Below, one piece after another: positions 1 through 11,044 of a DNA stretch of 64,000 bases (positions within the stretch are counted from its first letter, which is position 1; every line of letters starts with the position of its first letter). The DNA comes from Pedobacter suwonensis (GTDB lineage Bacteria > Bacteroidota > Bacteroidia > Sphingobacteriales > Sphingobacteriaceae): NCBI RefSeq assembly GCF_900111825.1, contig NZ_FOJM01000004.1:189361-253360 (forward strand), in the 5' to 3' direction. A program made the position numbers and the translations under genes. The notes beneath the pieces were generated by a model, which worked only from the letters and a program-made list of their open reading frames with translations, was not told where the DNA came from and searched no databases.

Positions 1-2218
1 GTAGGAGTACGTCGTATTTTGTACCCGGATAGCCCGTGCGAATAATTTTAAACGCATCGGCTGTAAGGGTTAATTTATTATCAAACATCCCAACATCAAT
101 ACCTACGTTATAGTTGGTATTTTTTACCCATGAAAGGTTGCGTACAGGAAGCCCCTTAGGTTGAATGCCCGGATAATATGCTCCGTTTAATACAGCATTT
201 CCTGAATTCCAGTTATAACCTGATAAGTAACCATGCATGCCTACGCCTTCTTCCAATCCGGTTTGACCAACAGAGACACGAAGTTTCATATCATTTACGA
301 CCCCTTTTAATGGCTTGAAAAATGGCTCATCAGAGATCCGCCATCCTAAACTCCCGCCTGGGAAAAGTCCCCATTCTTTACCCGAATAATACAGGTAAGA
401 ACCATCATAACGGCCTAATATTTCCAGTAAATATTTCCCTTTGTAATTATAATTGAAACGACCAATGAAACCTGCTCTTGCTTCGTAAAGCCATTCATCG
501 CCTATACCACTCAATTCGGAAATGGTATTTACCAGCGGAATATAGTTATTGGTAGGGTTTGAGCCTATTGTGGTCAGTGTCCTGTCCCAGTCTGAACGCT
601 CATAACCGCCCATTACCGAGAAATTATGGTCTCCGATTTGTTTGGTATAATCTAACTGGAATTGTGCCGACCTCGCTACCGCTACACGGTCGGTTTTATA
701 GCGCCATCTTGAATTGGTTCCGTTACTGCGGACGTAGTTGCCATTGTCATAACGGTAAACATCGTAGGTATACTGAAATCCATCAAACTTATTATTGGTA
801 TAATTATAAGAAACGAGACCTTTTGCTGAGAGGCCAAACTTTGTTTTATACGAGGCGGTTAAATTAATATTACCACTCATAAAGCTGTTGTCTTTATAAC
901 CAGCAATGTCCCGGCTAAAGATTGCAGGATTATAGGCAAACTCGTTGGTTTGATTCGGATATAAAGGATTATCATTGGCATATGGCCCAACGGTTGGCCT
1001 GTTTTTGAAAATGGCCAGAATGGAAGAAAAATAACCGTCTCCACCCGGTAACCCCACATCCTGTGTTTTTTCCTGACGGGCAGAAATCTGGGTGCCAACG
1101 GTAAGTCCTTCAAGTACCGTTGCTTCCAGGTTGGCCTGTAGGTTGGTGCGTTTATAATTGAAATCCTTAATCATGGCATCCTGTTTCAGGTTACCAACCG
1201 AGAGGAAGTAGTTTGAGTTTTTTCCGCCACCGGTAATGTTGGCATTGATGTACTGCTGGGGAATATCCTTGCGGATCACCATGTCGGCATAATCATAACT
1301 TTTATAACCGGGTTCAGTACCTGCCTGCCATTTGGCAAGTTCTGTTCGGGTATATACCGAGCTTGGGTCGCGGCCTTCATTTTGTGCTGCTTCTACCAAA
1401 CCCCGTGTGTATTGTGCCGCGTTTGCCATTTCAGGGAAACGGGTAAGGTTTTGCCAGCCCAGATAACCATTAACATTAATTTTTACCTTTTCGTCTTTTG
1501 AACCTTTTTTGGTTGTAATTAAAACTACCCCTTTTGAAGCTCTGAAACCATAAACTGCTGCAGCTGCATCTTTAAGAATAGATATACTTTCAATATCTTC
1601 CAGGTTCAGTGAGTTAAAAATATCAGCACCTGATGCATTTTGTGTACCCACCCAGTCGGTTCCGGTTTGACCGCCATAAGCTACCCCATCAATTACAAAT
1701 AAAGGGTTCCCCATGTTACGGATTTCGATACTGGCTCCACGTCCCGGACGGGCATCTTTAGCGCGTACAGAAACCCCCTGTACTTTACCCGCTAATGCAC
1801 CTGCTGTACTGGTAGAAGAAGTACGTACCACATCTTCGGCTTTCAGGTTACTTACCGCACCTGTAATGTTTCGTTTAGATTGTTTACCGTAACCTACTAC
1901 CACCACATCTTCCAATCCCTGATTATCGGGTTCCATTTTGATTGTGAATTGCGTTTTATCGCCAATGGCAATGGTTTGGTTTTTGTAACCGATGTAAGTA
2001 ACCAGAAATGCGCCTTTGCTCGTGGTGAGCGTAAAACGTCCCTGGGCGTCGGTAGTGGTGATTTCTTTGGGTAAAGTACCTTCAACTACAATGGTTACGC
2101 CTACCAGCGGATCATTGAGTTCACTCAGTACTTGTCCGGAAATCTTGCGTTGCGCAAATGAGTAATAGGGGATTCCCCATACCACAAGGCATAAGAAGAA
2201 AATTTTCAGGATTCTCAT
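1..2218 (-). CDS. SusC/RagA-family TonB-dependent outer-membrane transporter, 3' part missing
   Basis: Translating the minus strand from ATG at 2218 gives an uninterrupted frame of 739 codons that runs off the left edge. Residues 1-22 look like a signal peptide ending in SFA. About 24-105 is the carboxypeptidase-regulatory-like domain, followed by the conserved DVVVVGYGKQSKRNITGAV segment and the plug, including FVIDGVAYGG and SILKDAAAAVYGFRASKG. The rest is beta-barrel. SusC proteins are usually 1000-1050 residues, so roughly 300 C-terminal residues lie outside the window. The protein should import oligosaccharides with a SusD partner, which would be further left. It follows the HTCS gene on the same strand after a 271-bp gap that may carry its own promoter. 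The start is supported by an AACCAAAT box 5 bases upstream of ATG. Substrate is inferred from context only. Confidence 0.95.
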   Translation of the reverse strand, partial: MRILKIFFLCLVVWGIPYYSFAQRKISGQVLSELNDPLVGVTIVVEGTLPKEITTTDAQGRFTLTTSKGAFLVTYIGYKNQTIAIGDKTQFTIKMEPDNQGLEDVVVVGYGKQSKRNITGAVSNLKAEDVVRTSSTSTAGALAGKVQGVSVRAKDARPGRGASIEIRNMGNPLFVIDGVAYGGQTGTDWVGTQNASGADIFNSLNLEDIESISILKDAAAAVYGFRASKGVVLITTKKGSKDEKVKINVNGYLGWQNLTRFPEMANAAQYTRGLVEAAQNEGRDPSSVYTRTELAKWQAGTEPGYKSYDYADMVIRKDIPQQYINANITGGGKNSNYFLSVGNLKQDAMIKDFNYKRTNLQANLEATVLEGLTVGTQISARQEKTQDVGLPGGDGYFSSILAIFKNRPTVGPYANDNPLYPNQTNEFAYNPAIFSRDIAGYKDNSFMSGNINLTASYKTKFGLSAKGLVSYNYTNNKFDGFQYTYDVYRYDNGNYVRSNGTNSRWRYKTDRVAVARSAQFQLDYTKQIGDHNFSVMGGYERSDWDRTLTTIGSNPTNNYIPLVNTISELSGIGDEWLYEARAGFIGRFNYNYKGKYLLEILGRYDGSYLYYSGKEWGLFPGGSLGWRISDEPFFKPLKGVVNDMKLRVSVGQTGLEEGVGMHGYLSGYNWNSGNAVLNGAYYPGIQPKGLPVRNLSWVKNTNYNVGIDVGMFDNKLTLTADAFKIIRTGYPGTKYDVLL

Positions 2219-2424
2219 GTTATATTTGGTTTTGTTTAAAAGTGTTTTTGCCCAGTGTTATAGATCCACACTACCGATGGGTTAAAACCTGGCCTGGTGC
2301 GTAAACACCATAGTCATATGATGGAATACCCGTTTAGGTAGTACCCCTCAAATCTGCCTGGTTAGCTTCATTGAAAAATGAGTCGGTGAACTCACCTGTT
2401 GCTGGATCTATAAATAGTTGGTTC

Positions 2425-2432
2425 CAAACCTA
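2425..2432 (-). promoter_or_regulatory. possible -7 element (TAGGTTTG) upstream of the left susC
   Basis: On the minus strand this octamer fits the Bacteroidota -7 consensus TAnnTTTG. It lies about 200 bases upstream of the susC start, in the gap after the HTCS gene. No TTTG is found at the expected -33 spacing, so the call is weak. If real, susC is transcribed separately from the upstream GH97-HTCS pair. Confidence 0.25.
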
Positions 2433-2489
2433 CAGGTTTCAAACAGGTGGGGCAGTATACAAAACCGTCAATTTTGATTTGTATTTTCG

Positions 2490-5400
2490 TCAAAATGGTG
2501 CTATTTTGGTTTTCAGGGCTGCTTTTTTCTGATATTCGGACGGGAGCTCGCCGAATTCTTCCTTAAAGCACTGACGAAAATAAATAGCACTGTTTATACC
2601 TACCATTAAAGAAACTTCTGTGATATTATACTGCCCTGAACGGAGAAGTCTGGCTGCTTTTTGTATCCTGATTTTACGTACCAGCTGGTTGATGTTTTTG
2701 CCTGTAAGCCCCTTTAATTTTCTGTACAGTGTAGATTGGCTCATGTTCATTTTGTCGGCAAGGGTAGCTGCGTCAAGTACCTCGTCCTGGATACATGCTT
2801 CCACCAGCATTACAAATTCCTGTACAAGAGCATTCTCCTGCCATAGCTCGGGGTTGTTTTCCGGTGGATTAACTTTCGTGTCACCTCTATCGCCAGAAAG
2901 CTGATTTAACATTGCGGTATATAAGGTTTTTCGCTTTAGCAGCAGGTTTTCGATGCGGCTGTTGAGAAGCTTTGGACTTATGGGTTTGGTGAGGTATGAG
3001 TCAACACCAAGAACATATCCCATTTCTTTATCAGTATTGGTATCTTTTGCCGTTAAGAATATGCTGGGAATGTGGCTGGTTTCGCGCAGTTCTTTCAGCT
3101 TTTTGAGCATGGTAAAACCATCCATATCGGGCATCATTACATCGCTTACCACTAAATCTGGAATGCGGTTTTTAGCCAGTTCAAATCCTTCCAAACCGTT
3201 GGCGGCAGTAATTACTTCATAATTTACTGATAGCACGGTAGCTAGATACTCCCTCAAATCTTTTTCATCTTCTATAAGAAGCACAACTGCACGTAAATCG
3301 TTAGCGGTTTCTACGGGATTAGATGAAGAAATGTGGAGATTATTTTGTGGTGTAGCAGGTACCGCATTGGTTAACAACCGTACGCAGAATTCACTCCCTT
3401 TACCCGGCTGGCTTTTTACTGAAATTTTTCCCTGGTGTATGGCTACCAGTTCTTTTACAAGTGCCAGGCCAATACCAGTTCCATGGCTAACTGTTTTCGA
3501 TACCTGATAATACCGTTCAAAGATTTTATTAAGATGTTCTGCCTCGATTCCACATCCGGTATCTTTAACACAAATCAGGGCAGAAGTAGTTAAGTTGTCT
3601 TGCTCGTAGGTAAGATGAACCTCTATTTTTCCTTCAGCGGTATGTTTGCAGGAATTTGATAACAGGTTATCTAAAATTAATTGAACAATTTCGCCATCAA
3701 AGGTGGTTTTAATGTCTGGTTGTTCAATTGTACAGCTAATCTGCAGGTCGGTATTGGTATTAGCGTCAGCATATTTCTGTACAATTTGTTTTACCAGTTC
3801 ACCCAGATAATCTTCGCCCAAAACCAGGGGTTTGTACTGCGATTCTACCTTACGAAATTCGAGTAACTGATTCACAAGCGAGAAAAGCCTGTTGGCATTC
3901 TTTTGCACCATCAATATGCCATTTTTATATTTAGACGCAAGTTTTTCTTCTTGTAAGAGGTCTTCCAAAGGCCCCAGTATGAGCGTGAGCGGAGTGCGAA
4001 GTTCATGGGTAATATTGGTGTAAAAATTCATTCGCTCCAGGTTTAGTTTTTCATGCTGCACCATTTGGAGTTTTTTTACGCGGAGTTCTGCCTCTGCATA
4101 TACTTTCCTGATGTGAAAAAAGATCAGTGTAACAATAATTCCGGCAAACACCAATACATAACAAAACCAGGCAAATGTACTCAGGTAAAAAGGAGGAGAA
4201 ATTTCAATGCGCATTTGCTGAGCACTATCAGACCAGTTTTCATTCTTCTGGCGGGTACGGATACGAAGCTCATAGTTGCCGTGAGGGATATTTCTGAAAT
4301 CAACATTTTTTTTATCGCCCAGGAAAACCCATTTATCATCCAGTCCATGAAGCTGATAACTAAACTCCACCATGTCGTTCAGTGCATAATCCATTACCGC
4401 AAGCTCTACGCGAAAACTGTTTTCCTGATGTTCAAGTTCTATTTTTTCAGCAATGCCGGGTTGTTTTTCACTTTGTGTATTTGTTTCTCCAGCATTGAAT
4501 ACCACAAAACTGCTAATCCTGACGGGCGATTTAGGTAATACCAGAGGAACCTGCAGGGGATTAAAATATACAGCTCCCGATGGCATCCCGAAAAACAGAG
4601 AACCCTGCGCATCAGTACCGACACTATTGATGGTAAAACCGCCAAGGGGTATTCCGAAAGCCTGATCGTATCTGAAAAATTTTTTCTGTTTGATCAGGTA
4701 GCGCAACAAGCCCTGACGTGTAGAGCACCAAATGTTTCCACTTTTGTCTTCAGCAATAGCATTGATGGTTAACCAGGCTTTACCACCCGGCGGAACAATG
4801 GTTTCCAGCTCACCTGTTTTTTTTGTGGCCGGCTGGAGGCTTAAACCTTCGTTGGTCGCAATCCAGATGTTGTGCTGACGATCAGCAAATAAATGGTTGA
4901 TGGTATTGCTGTTGATTCCCTGTCCTTTTATTATTTTTTTTATTAGCTTTCCGGTAGAGTTAAAAATATAAATACCCTGACCGTAGGTGCCTATCCATCT
5001 GTTGCCATTTTGGTCTTCTGCTATGGTACGTGGCGCATAGTCTCCGAGTGCAGGGCTATGGGTGGTTAATTTGCTGAATGCCCCGGTTTTGGAACGGATA
5101 AATACCCCTTCCTGGGCAGCGAAAGCGATGTTGCCTGCTTTATCTTCAACGATTGCTCTAACAGACGACATTTTTTCGCCGGTTTCTACCTTTTTCCAGG
5201 CCTGTGTGCGTGCATTAAAAAACGATACCCCACCATTTTGAAGACCGAACCATTTATTGTTGTCTCTGTCCTGTAACCCCGACAGAAGAAAATCGTCACC
5301 TATCGCGCTGTTGCCCGTGTTAATTTTATTTACCTTTCCATTAGGTTGAACATGTAATACCCCATCGCCAACAGTACCCAGCCATATGCTATTATCGCGG

Positions 5401-6533
5401 TCGTTTAAAATGCTGATGACGGTTGCCGGTTTTCCTTGTCCGGGAAATAATGCCTGTGTGGAAAGGATAGAGAAAAAGGGTTTAATATGGCTTGTAAAGG
5501 CAATACCACCACCGTAAATCCCCATCCACACATTGCCAAACTGGTCTTGATCAATGCTTTGGACCGATGAGGTTTTGCCACGGTTTAAATTAGCAGAGCT
5601 TATGTTTTTTATCTGCGAAATTGTGCCATCAGCCAGGTATTCGGGATTGAGCATAAATAGCTGTGATGACTCGGTGCCGAGCCATATGGAGCCGTTAATA
5701 GCTTTAATGGAGTAGATAAATGGCTCCTTTCCATTAATGCTTTTTGAAAAGAGATTTATTTTTTTCAGGCTTTTTGTTTTCGGGTCAAAGATGGCCAGGC
5801 CTTTTCTGGTTCCGATCCAGATGTTGTTAAATGGATCACAAAACAGCGATTTAACCTCATTGTCTGGTAGCAAACCCTTGCTATTACTCACATTGATAAC
5901 CGTTACGCTACGGTTTTTGGGGTTCAGAATAGAAATTCCTTTATTTACATGGCCAATGTAAAGCGTTCCGTCTTTGTCTTCAATGAGTGTCCAGGTACTG
6001 TTTTCCGGCAGGTTAGGAAGGTTCTTTTTGTTAAAACGCTTAAATGTTTTGGTTGAGGTGTTGAAACGTTGTACGCCCTGGTGATAGGTGGCCAACCAGA
6101 GGTGGCCACTCTGCGATTTAATAATATCGGTAATATCGTTAGTGGCTAGCGATTGTGGATTTTTATCGTCATGAACGTAATATGAAAAACGATTGGTTTT
6201 TAAATCATAAACATTTAAGCCGTTTGCGCGTGTACCTATAAAAACCTGATCGTTATCATATAATAAGGTATTGATTTCATTACTGTTTACCGAAGAGCCG
6301 TCTGCCTTTTCTGATTTATAAAACTGTTTAAAAGAATTGCTGGCAAAACGGTTAAGGCCCAATTCAGTTGCAATCCAGATAAATCCATACTTATCATGTA
6401 CAACATCTATTACCTGCTCGCTCGACAATCCTTCCTGAAGCGATAAAAACTTAGCCTGATTGGTTTGCGCCACCAGTGCAGTGCTGTATAAAAAAAGCGT
6501 TAATAATACCCTCAGTCCCAATTTCATAACCAT
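2490..6533 (-). CDS. hybrid two-component system regulator (HTCS)
   Basis: This 1347-residue protein is a one-chain sensor and response regulator. An N-terminal signal/anchor (about 1-22) leads into a periplasmic two-bladed beta-propeller sensor with many repeats of the DxxGxxWIGT type, then a Y_Y_Y domain near 700-775. A membrane span lies at about 786-806. The histidine kinase follows, with phospho-acceptor H843 in THELRTPL and an ATPase with GTGIGLALV. The receiver domain carries the acidic EDE cluster and phospho-acceptor D1131 in VSDVMMPDMDG. An AraC-type helix-turn-helix ends the chain (about 1240-1340). Family members bind a specific oligosaccharide in the periplasm and switch on the linked PUL. 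It starts 19 bases after the GH97 stop, so the two are probably co-transcribed, an unusual place for the regulator. Ligand is unknown. Confidence 0.95.
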   Translation of the reverse strand: MVMKLGLRVLLTLFLYSTALVAQTNQAKFLSLQEGLSSEQVIDVVHDKYGFIWIATELGLNRFASNSFKQFYKSEKADGSSVNSNEINTLLYDNDQVFIGTRANGLNVYDLKTNRFSYYVHDDKNPQSLATNDITDIIKSQSGHLWLATYHQGVQRFNTSTKTFKRFNKKNLPNLPENSTWTLIEDKDGTLYIGHVNKGISILNPKNRSVTVINVSNSKGLLPDNEVKSLFCDPFNNIWIGTRKGLAIFDPKTKSLKKINLFSKSINGKEPFIYSIKAINGSIWLGTESSQLFMLNPEYLADGTISQIKNISSANLNRGKTSSVQSIDQDQFGNVWMGIYGGGIAFTSHIKPFFSILSTQALFPGQGKPATVISILNDRDNSIWLGTVGDGVLHVQPNGKVNKINTGNSAIGDDFLLSGLQDRDNNKWFGLQNGGVSFFNARTQAWKKVETGEKMSSVRAIVEDKAGNIAFAAQEGVFIRSKTGAFSKLTTHSPALGDYAPRTIAEDQNGNRWIGTYGQGIYIFNSTGKLIKKIIKGQGINSNTINHLFADRQHNIWIATNEGLSLQPATKKTGELETIVPPGGKAWLTINAIAEDKSGNIWCSTRQGLLRYLIKQKKFFRYDQAFGIPLGGFTINSVGTDAQGSLFFGMPSGAVYFNPLQVPLVLPKSPVRISSFVVFNAGETNTQSEKQPGIAEKIELEHQENSFRVELAVMDYALNDMVEFSYQLHGLDDKWVFLGDKKNVDFRNIPHGNYELRIRTRQKNENWSDSAQQMRIEISPPFYLSTFAWFCYVLVFAGIIVTLIFFHIRKVYAEAELRVKKLQMVQHEKLNLERMNFYTNITHELRTPLTLILGPLEDLLQEEKLASKYKNGILMVQKNANRLFSLVNQLLEFRKVESQYKPLVLGEDYLGELVKQIVQKYADANTNTDLQISCTIEQPDIKTTFDGEIVQLILDNLLSNSCKHTAEGKIEVHLTYEQDNLTTSALICVKDTGCGIEAEHLNKIFERYYQVSKTVSHGTGIGLALVKELVAIHQGKISVKSQPGKGSEFCVRLLTNAVPATPQNNLHISSSNPVETANDLRAVVLLIEDEKDLREYLATVLSVNYEVITAANGLEGFELAKNRIPDLVVSDVMMPDMDGFTMLKKLKELRETSHIPSIFLTAKDTNTDKEMGYVLGVDSYLTKPISPKLLNSRIENLLLKRKTLYTAMLNQLSGDRGDTKVNPPENNPELWQENALVQEFVMLVEACIQDEVLDAATLADKMNMSQSTLYRKLKGLTGKNINQLVRKIRIQKAARLLRSGQYNITEVSLMVGINSAIYFRQCFKEEFGELPSEYQKKAALKTKIAPF

Positions 6534-6552
6534 CCCCTCCTGTGGAACTATC

Positions 6553-8532
6553 TTATTTTGCCACGATTACATTTGCCCCGCCCGGTAACAGTTTTACTTT
6601 CAGTTTTTTTGAATTATTTAATTTCACCTGTTTTATCTGAGGCGAACGGTCCTCAGCATCATTGTACAAAGTCGCTTCAGTACCCGATAACATCGGGAGC
6701 GAAATGTCTATCGTTTTCTCAGTCGTTTCAGCGTTTATCGCTGCAATATACCAGGTATCGCCATGGCGGCGTGCCAATACGCAATATTTCCCGGGATATC
6801 CGTCAATAAAGACCGTATTGTCCCAGGTGGTAGGCACTTTTTTCATAAAGTCGATGATATGAGGCGCAGCATCGCTAAGGTTATTAGGCGTAATGCCAAA
6901 ATTTTGTACAGGATTCTGAAAAAGGATAGCAGTGGCCACCTGGAAAGTTTCTGTTGTTTTTCTAATGGTTCCCCCGTCGTTTTTTCTGTTATGGCGTTTA
7001 TTTAAAAGAACCGGACCAAAATCCATTGCACCTACCGCATTGCGGATAAAGGGATGAAGACTGGCATTGAAGGCTTCCTTATCATTGGCATGTTGCCCAA
7101 ATATCAGATTCTCTGATGCCAGTACGGCCTCACTGCCCGCATAGTTGGGATACATTTTTTCCCAACCTCGAGGTATTGTACAGCCATGGAAAATCACCGT
7201 TAAGCCAAAAGTATTGGCGTCAGCTAAAATATCTTCATAAAGTTTCATGGTTTCCTGTTTGTCGCCACCAAAAAAATCTACTTTGATCCCTTTTATGCCG
7301 ATTTTTTGCATCCAGGCCATTTCCTGTTTTCTTGCAGGGGCCGTATTCATTTTATACTTAGGAGTTTGCGGCGCATCGTTCCAAAATCCATTAGAATTAT
7401 ACCATAAGGCAATACCAACATTTTTCTCTTTGCCATACGTAACCAGTTCCTCTATTTTTTTTCGTCCGATCCGGCTGTCCCACCAGTTATCGATCAGTAC
7501 CAATTCATAACCCATAGCTGAAGAAAGATCGATGAATTTTTTCTGGTCTTCGAAATTGATGCTTTCATCTTGCCATAACAGCCAGCTCCAGGTAGACCGG
7601 CCAAAGGTATAATTTTTTGATGCCGGATATTGTGGCTCTACAACATCGAATGGCACAGTCGTTTCAACAATGGGTTTGAGTGTACGCCCTATGGTAATGG
7701 TACGCCAAGGGGTATTCCCTGGTAAGGATATGGTTGGGTTTGCACTACCAATGCCATTATTCTCACCCTTCTCCGGAAAAGCAATTTTGTAATGGCCATC
7801 TTTAGTTCCTTCACTCAGCTTTGATCCACAGTATAGCGAATTAACCCCTGTTTCAGAAAGCAGTACCCAGCCATCGTTCCCCAGATGGAAAAGCGCAGGA
7901 AAAGTATAACCTACACCATATTTTGAGGGGATCCCCATGGCCTGATCAGGATTGTATTCTTCCTCGTAGCTGGGCTTACTTTTCATCCAGCCAATCATCG
8001 GGGTAGCTTGCGGGGTTAAAAATGTAGTGGTATTTGCAGGAAATTTATATCCGCTCAATTCTTCTTCAATAACAAAGGTTGCGGGCTCACCGGTTTGCGG
8101 AACCTGATACCTGAAGGCAATGTCGTTATTGCTCACCCGGAATACCACTTCAAGCTGGTTTTTTGAAGCATTTTCAAACTTGCAGGTGAGCTCGTTTGCC
8201 TGGTAGTTTACACTGCTGATCTTAATTTTGGGTTCACTGTACCGCTCATCTATTTTTCGTAATTGCTGACCGGTCAATTTTAGCCCTGTTGACAAATCCA
8301 TCTGGCTTCCACGAAGTCCCAAAGGAGACCGCTCAATCATTTCTTTTCCCTGTAATGTTACATTATAATAAAGTTTACCCTCATTTAAATAAAGCTTAAC
8401 CATTAATTTTTGATCCGGGCTGGTCACGTTCATGTCCTGGGCGAAAGATAAAATGTGGAGGGCAACTAACGCCATTGCTAATAAGATGCCTTTACAATAA
8501 TTCGTGGTTAAAGATTTGGGGATATTCATCAC
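6553..8532 (-). CDS. GH97 glycoside hydrolase, probable retaining alpha-galactosidase type
   Basis: The 659-residue protein has an N-terminal signal peptide ending near SFAQ (about 31), the GH97 N-terminal beta-supersandwich (VKLYLNEGKLYYNVTLQGK), a catalytic barrel and a C-terminal all-beta domain. GH97 holds inverting alpha-glucosidases (SusB) and retaining alpha-galactosidases. Here D419 in KVDFFGGD and E468 in GSEAVLASE sit where the retaining Bacteroides thetaiotaomicron enzyme has its nucleophile Asp and acid/base Glu (415 and 470), so an alpha-galactosidase-like activity is favoured. It is likely periplasmic and would remove terminal alpha-linked galactose from xylan side chains. The first Met is followed at once by a second; either could start. 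It sits 19 bases upstream of the HTCS gene and 234 bases downstream of a GH43. Confidence 0.9.
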   Translation of the reverse strand: MMNIPKSLTTNYCKGILLAMALVALHILSFAQDMNVTSPDQKLMVKLYLNEGKLYYNVTLQGKEMIERSPLGLRGSQMDLSTGLKLTGQQLRKIDERYSEPKIKISSVNYQANELTCKFENASKNQLEVVFRVSNNDIAFRYQVPQTGEPATFVIEEELSGYKFPANTTTFLTPQATPMIGWMKSKPSYEEEYNPDQAMGIPSKYGVGYTFPALFHLGNDGWVLLSETGVNSLYCGSKLSEGTKDGHYKIAFPEKGENNGIGSANPTISLPGNTPWRTITIGRTLKPIVETTVPFDVVEPQYPASKNYTFGRSTWSWLLWQDESINFEDQKKFIDLSSAMGYELVLIDNWWDSRIGRKKIEELVTYGKEKNVGIALWYNSNGFWNDAPQTPKYKMNTAPARKQEMAWMQKIGIKGIKVDFFGGDKQETMKLYEDILADANTFGLTVIFHGCTIPRGWEKMYPNYAGSEAVLASENLIFGQHANDKEAFNASLHPFIRNAVGAMDFGPVLLNKRHNRKNDGGTIRKTTETFQVATAILFQNPVQNFGITPNNLSDAAPHIIDFMKKVPTTWDNTVFIDGYPGKYCVLARRHGDTWYIAAINAETTEKTIDISLPMLSGTEATLYNDAEDRSPQIKQVKLNNSKKLKVKLLPGGANVIVAK

Positions 8533-8766
8533 AACAGGATAAGTTTATTTGGTTTAGATTGATCGGATCAGTATTTGAAAACCGAAAATTAGGAAAAAAT
8601 TTTAAATGTTATGATAACGTTTATTGTTTTTTCAAAATCTATTTTACCAGATACAGATATGATGTACCCCAATTAAAGGTTAGCAATTTATTAAAAACCT
8701 TATTTGTAAGCAGGTTACAGCTGCTTTTGATATTGGTGAACTGCAGACGATAAAAACACTTATCTA

Positions 8767-10140
8767 TCAACGGATCAAACGCCAGGAGTCAAAATTAAAG
8801 AGGTTGCTACCTTCGCCCTTAAATACCAGATACAGATCGTGTACACCAGCGATCTGATTGATTTTACAAAGCTGGGCTTTCCAATCGTGAGCGCTGTTGG
8901 TTGATTTTACCTCCAGGTTACCCAACAGTTTTCCATTTAAACTGTCTGCCCTTAATTCTATATTCCCTTTTGAAGATTGTGCAGCAACAGTAGCTTCAAA
9001 CTTACTTGCACCTTTGCCAAAATCTACACTGCGGATTTTGATGTAATCCCCATTATCAATGTTGGATACATAAATATTACCTGTTAAGCTATCTTTGAAC
9101 GTTTTTATACCTTCAGACCATGCAATGGTTTCGGCTTCAACACGTTTAAAAGGATCCAGATTTGCAGCGCTTTTCAATACGCCTGATCTGGTGCGGTTAA
9201 TTCTTGGAATCGAACCATCGGCATTAAAACTAAACGGTTCAATGCAAACGGAACGTTTGAAACCACCACCACCCGGTAAAGACCCGTCATGATAAAACAA
9301 ATAAGACTGACCTTTAAAATCGATGTATCCGGGGTGATTGGTGAATGCACCACGATCTTCAATCACTTTCATAATCGTATCTCCATACAACCAGGGCCCG
9401 GTAGGCCCATCGCTGGTAGAATAAGCCAGATGTTCTGGTACGCCACCAGCCGGATAAAGCAGGTAATATTTGCTTTTTCGTTTAAAAAACCATGGTCCTT
9501 CTTCGTATTCTGATGGTCTCTTGTCTGCATCTTTTTTCCTCACACTAAAGCCTTGTTTGGTTAGCGGCACTTTTACGATTCCAACTTTTTCATCATAAGA
9601 GATCATGTCCTTATTCAGTTTTACGTAATACAATTCTGGATTGCCCCAATATAAATAAGCCTGTCCGTCATCATCAATAAAAACAGTAGGATCAATATAC
9701 CCAAATCCTGTAAGTAATGGTTTACCAATGGCATCTTTAAAGCCCGATGTCGGACTGTCGGAGACCGCAACGCCAATTGCATTGCCGCCATTTTTTTGGT
9801 TTACAGGTAAGTAATAGTAAAATTTTCCGTTTCTGAAGATACACTGACCCGCCCATGCATCACCGCGCGACCAGCTAAAATCTTTGTAGGATAAAATAGC
9901 ACCGTGATCAGTCCAGTTAACCATATCCTTTGAAGAATAACACCGCCAATCGTTCATCGTAAAAAAGTTTTTTACGGTAACATCTTCATCGTGAGAAGTG
10001 TATAGGTAAACGGTACCATTGTGTACCATTGGCGCCGGATCGGCGGTATAATAAGTCTGAATGATCGGGTTTTGGGCGAAGCTGTACAGCGCTGATAATA
10101 TACAGGTTAACAGCGCTATTCCAAATATTTTTTTCTGCAT
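8767..10140 (-). CDS. GH43 arabinofuranosidase/xylosidase with C-terminal CBM6
   Basis: A 457-residue exported enzyme (signal peptide about 1-22, ending SFA). The five-bladed GH43 propeller spans about 24-325, with the expected acid triad: D34 in TADPAPM (base), D150 in GYIDPTVF (pKa modulator) and E214 in YEEGPWFF (acid). A CBM6-type beta-sandwich follows (about 330-457), starting at VEAETIAW and ending with HDLYLVFKG and FNFDSWRLI. GH43-CBM6 proteins of this layout include arabinoxylan arabinofuranohydrolases such as Bacillus XynD, so release of arabinose from decorated xylose is the likely role. Another protein of the same design is encoded at 22833-24218. It lies 10 bases downstream of the esterase gene, so the two form an operon. 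The exact linkage cleaved cannot be read from sequence. Confidence 0.92.
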   Translation of the reverse strand: MQKKIFGIALLTCILSALYSFAQNPIIQTYYTADPAPMVHNGTVYLYTSHDEDVTVKNFFTMNDWRCYSSKDMVNWTDHGAILSYKDFSWSRGDAWAGQCIFRNGKFYYYLPVNQKNGGNAIGVAVSDSPTSGFKDAIGKPLLTGFGYIDPTVFIDDDGQAYLYWGNPELYYVKLNKDMISYDEKVGIVKVPLTKQGFSVRKKDADKRPSEYEEGPWFFKRKSKYYLLYPAGGVPEHLAYSTSDGPTGPWLYGDTIMKVIEDRGAFTNHPGYIDFKGQSYLFYHDGSLPGGGGFKRSVCIEPFSFNADGSIPRINRTRSGVLKSAANLDPFKRVEAETIAWSEGIKTFKDSLTGNIYVSNIDNGDYIKIRSVDFGKGASKFEATVAAQSSKGNIELRADSLNGKLLGNLEVKSTNSAHDWKAQLCKINQIAGVHDLYLVFKGEGSNLFNFDSWRLIR

Positions 10141-10150
10141 TATTCTGATG

Positions 10151-11044
<894 letters not shown>

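Noticed and set aside
559..2074. Several short plus- and minus-strand ORFs (for example 559-867 and 1880-2074)
   Set aside because: They lie inside the partial SusC gene, which is intact on the minus strand across the whole stretch with all family motifs; the short frames have no signal or domain features.
4053..4538. 161-codon plus-strand ORF antisense to the left HTCS
   Set aside because: It covers the Y_Y_Y, membrane-span and early kinase coding region of a clearly intact HTCS, and its translation is rich in rare residues with no recognisable domain.
8475..8753. 92-codon plus-strand ORF across the GH97 start
   Set aside because: It overlaps the GH97 signal-peptide coding region in antisense, and its composition (many Phe, Tyr, Arg and Lys) is that of translated AT-rich promoter DNA.
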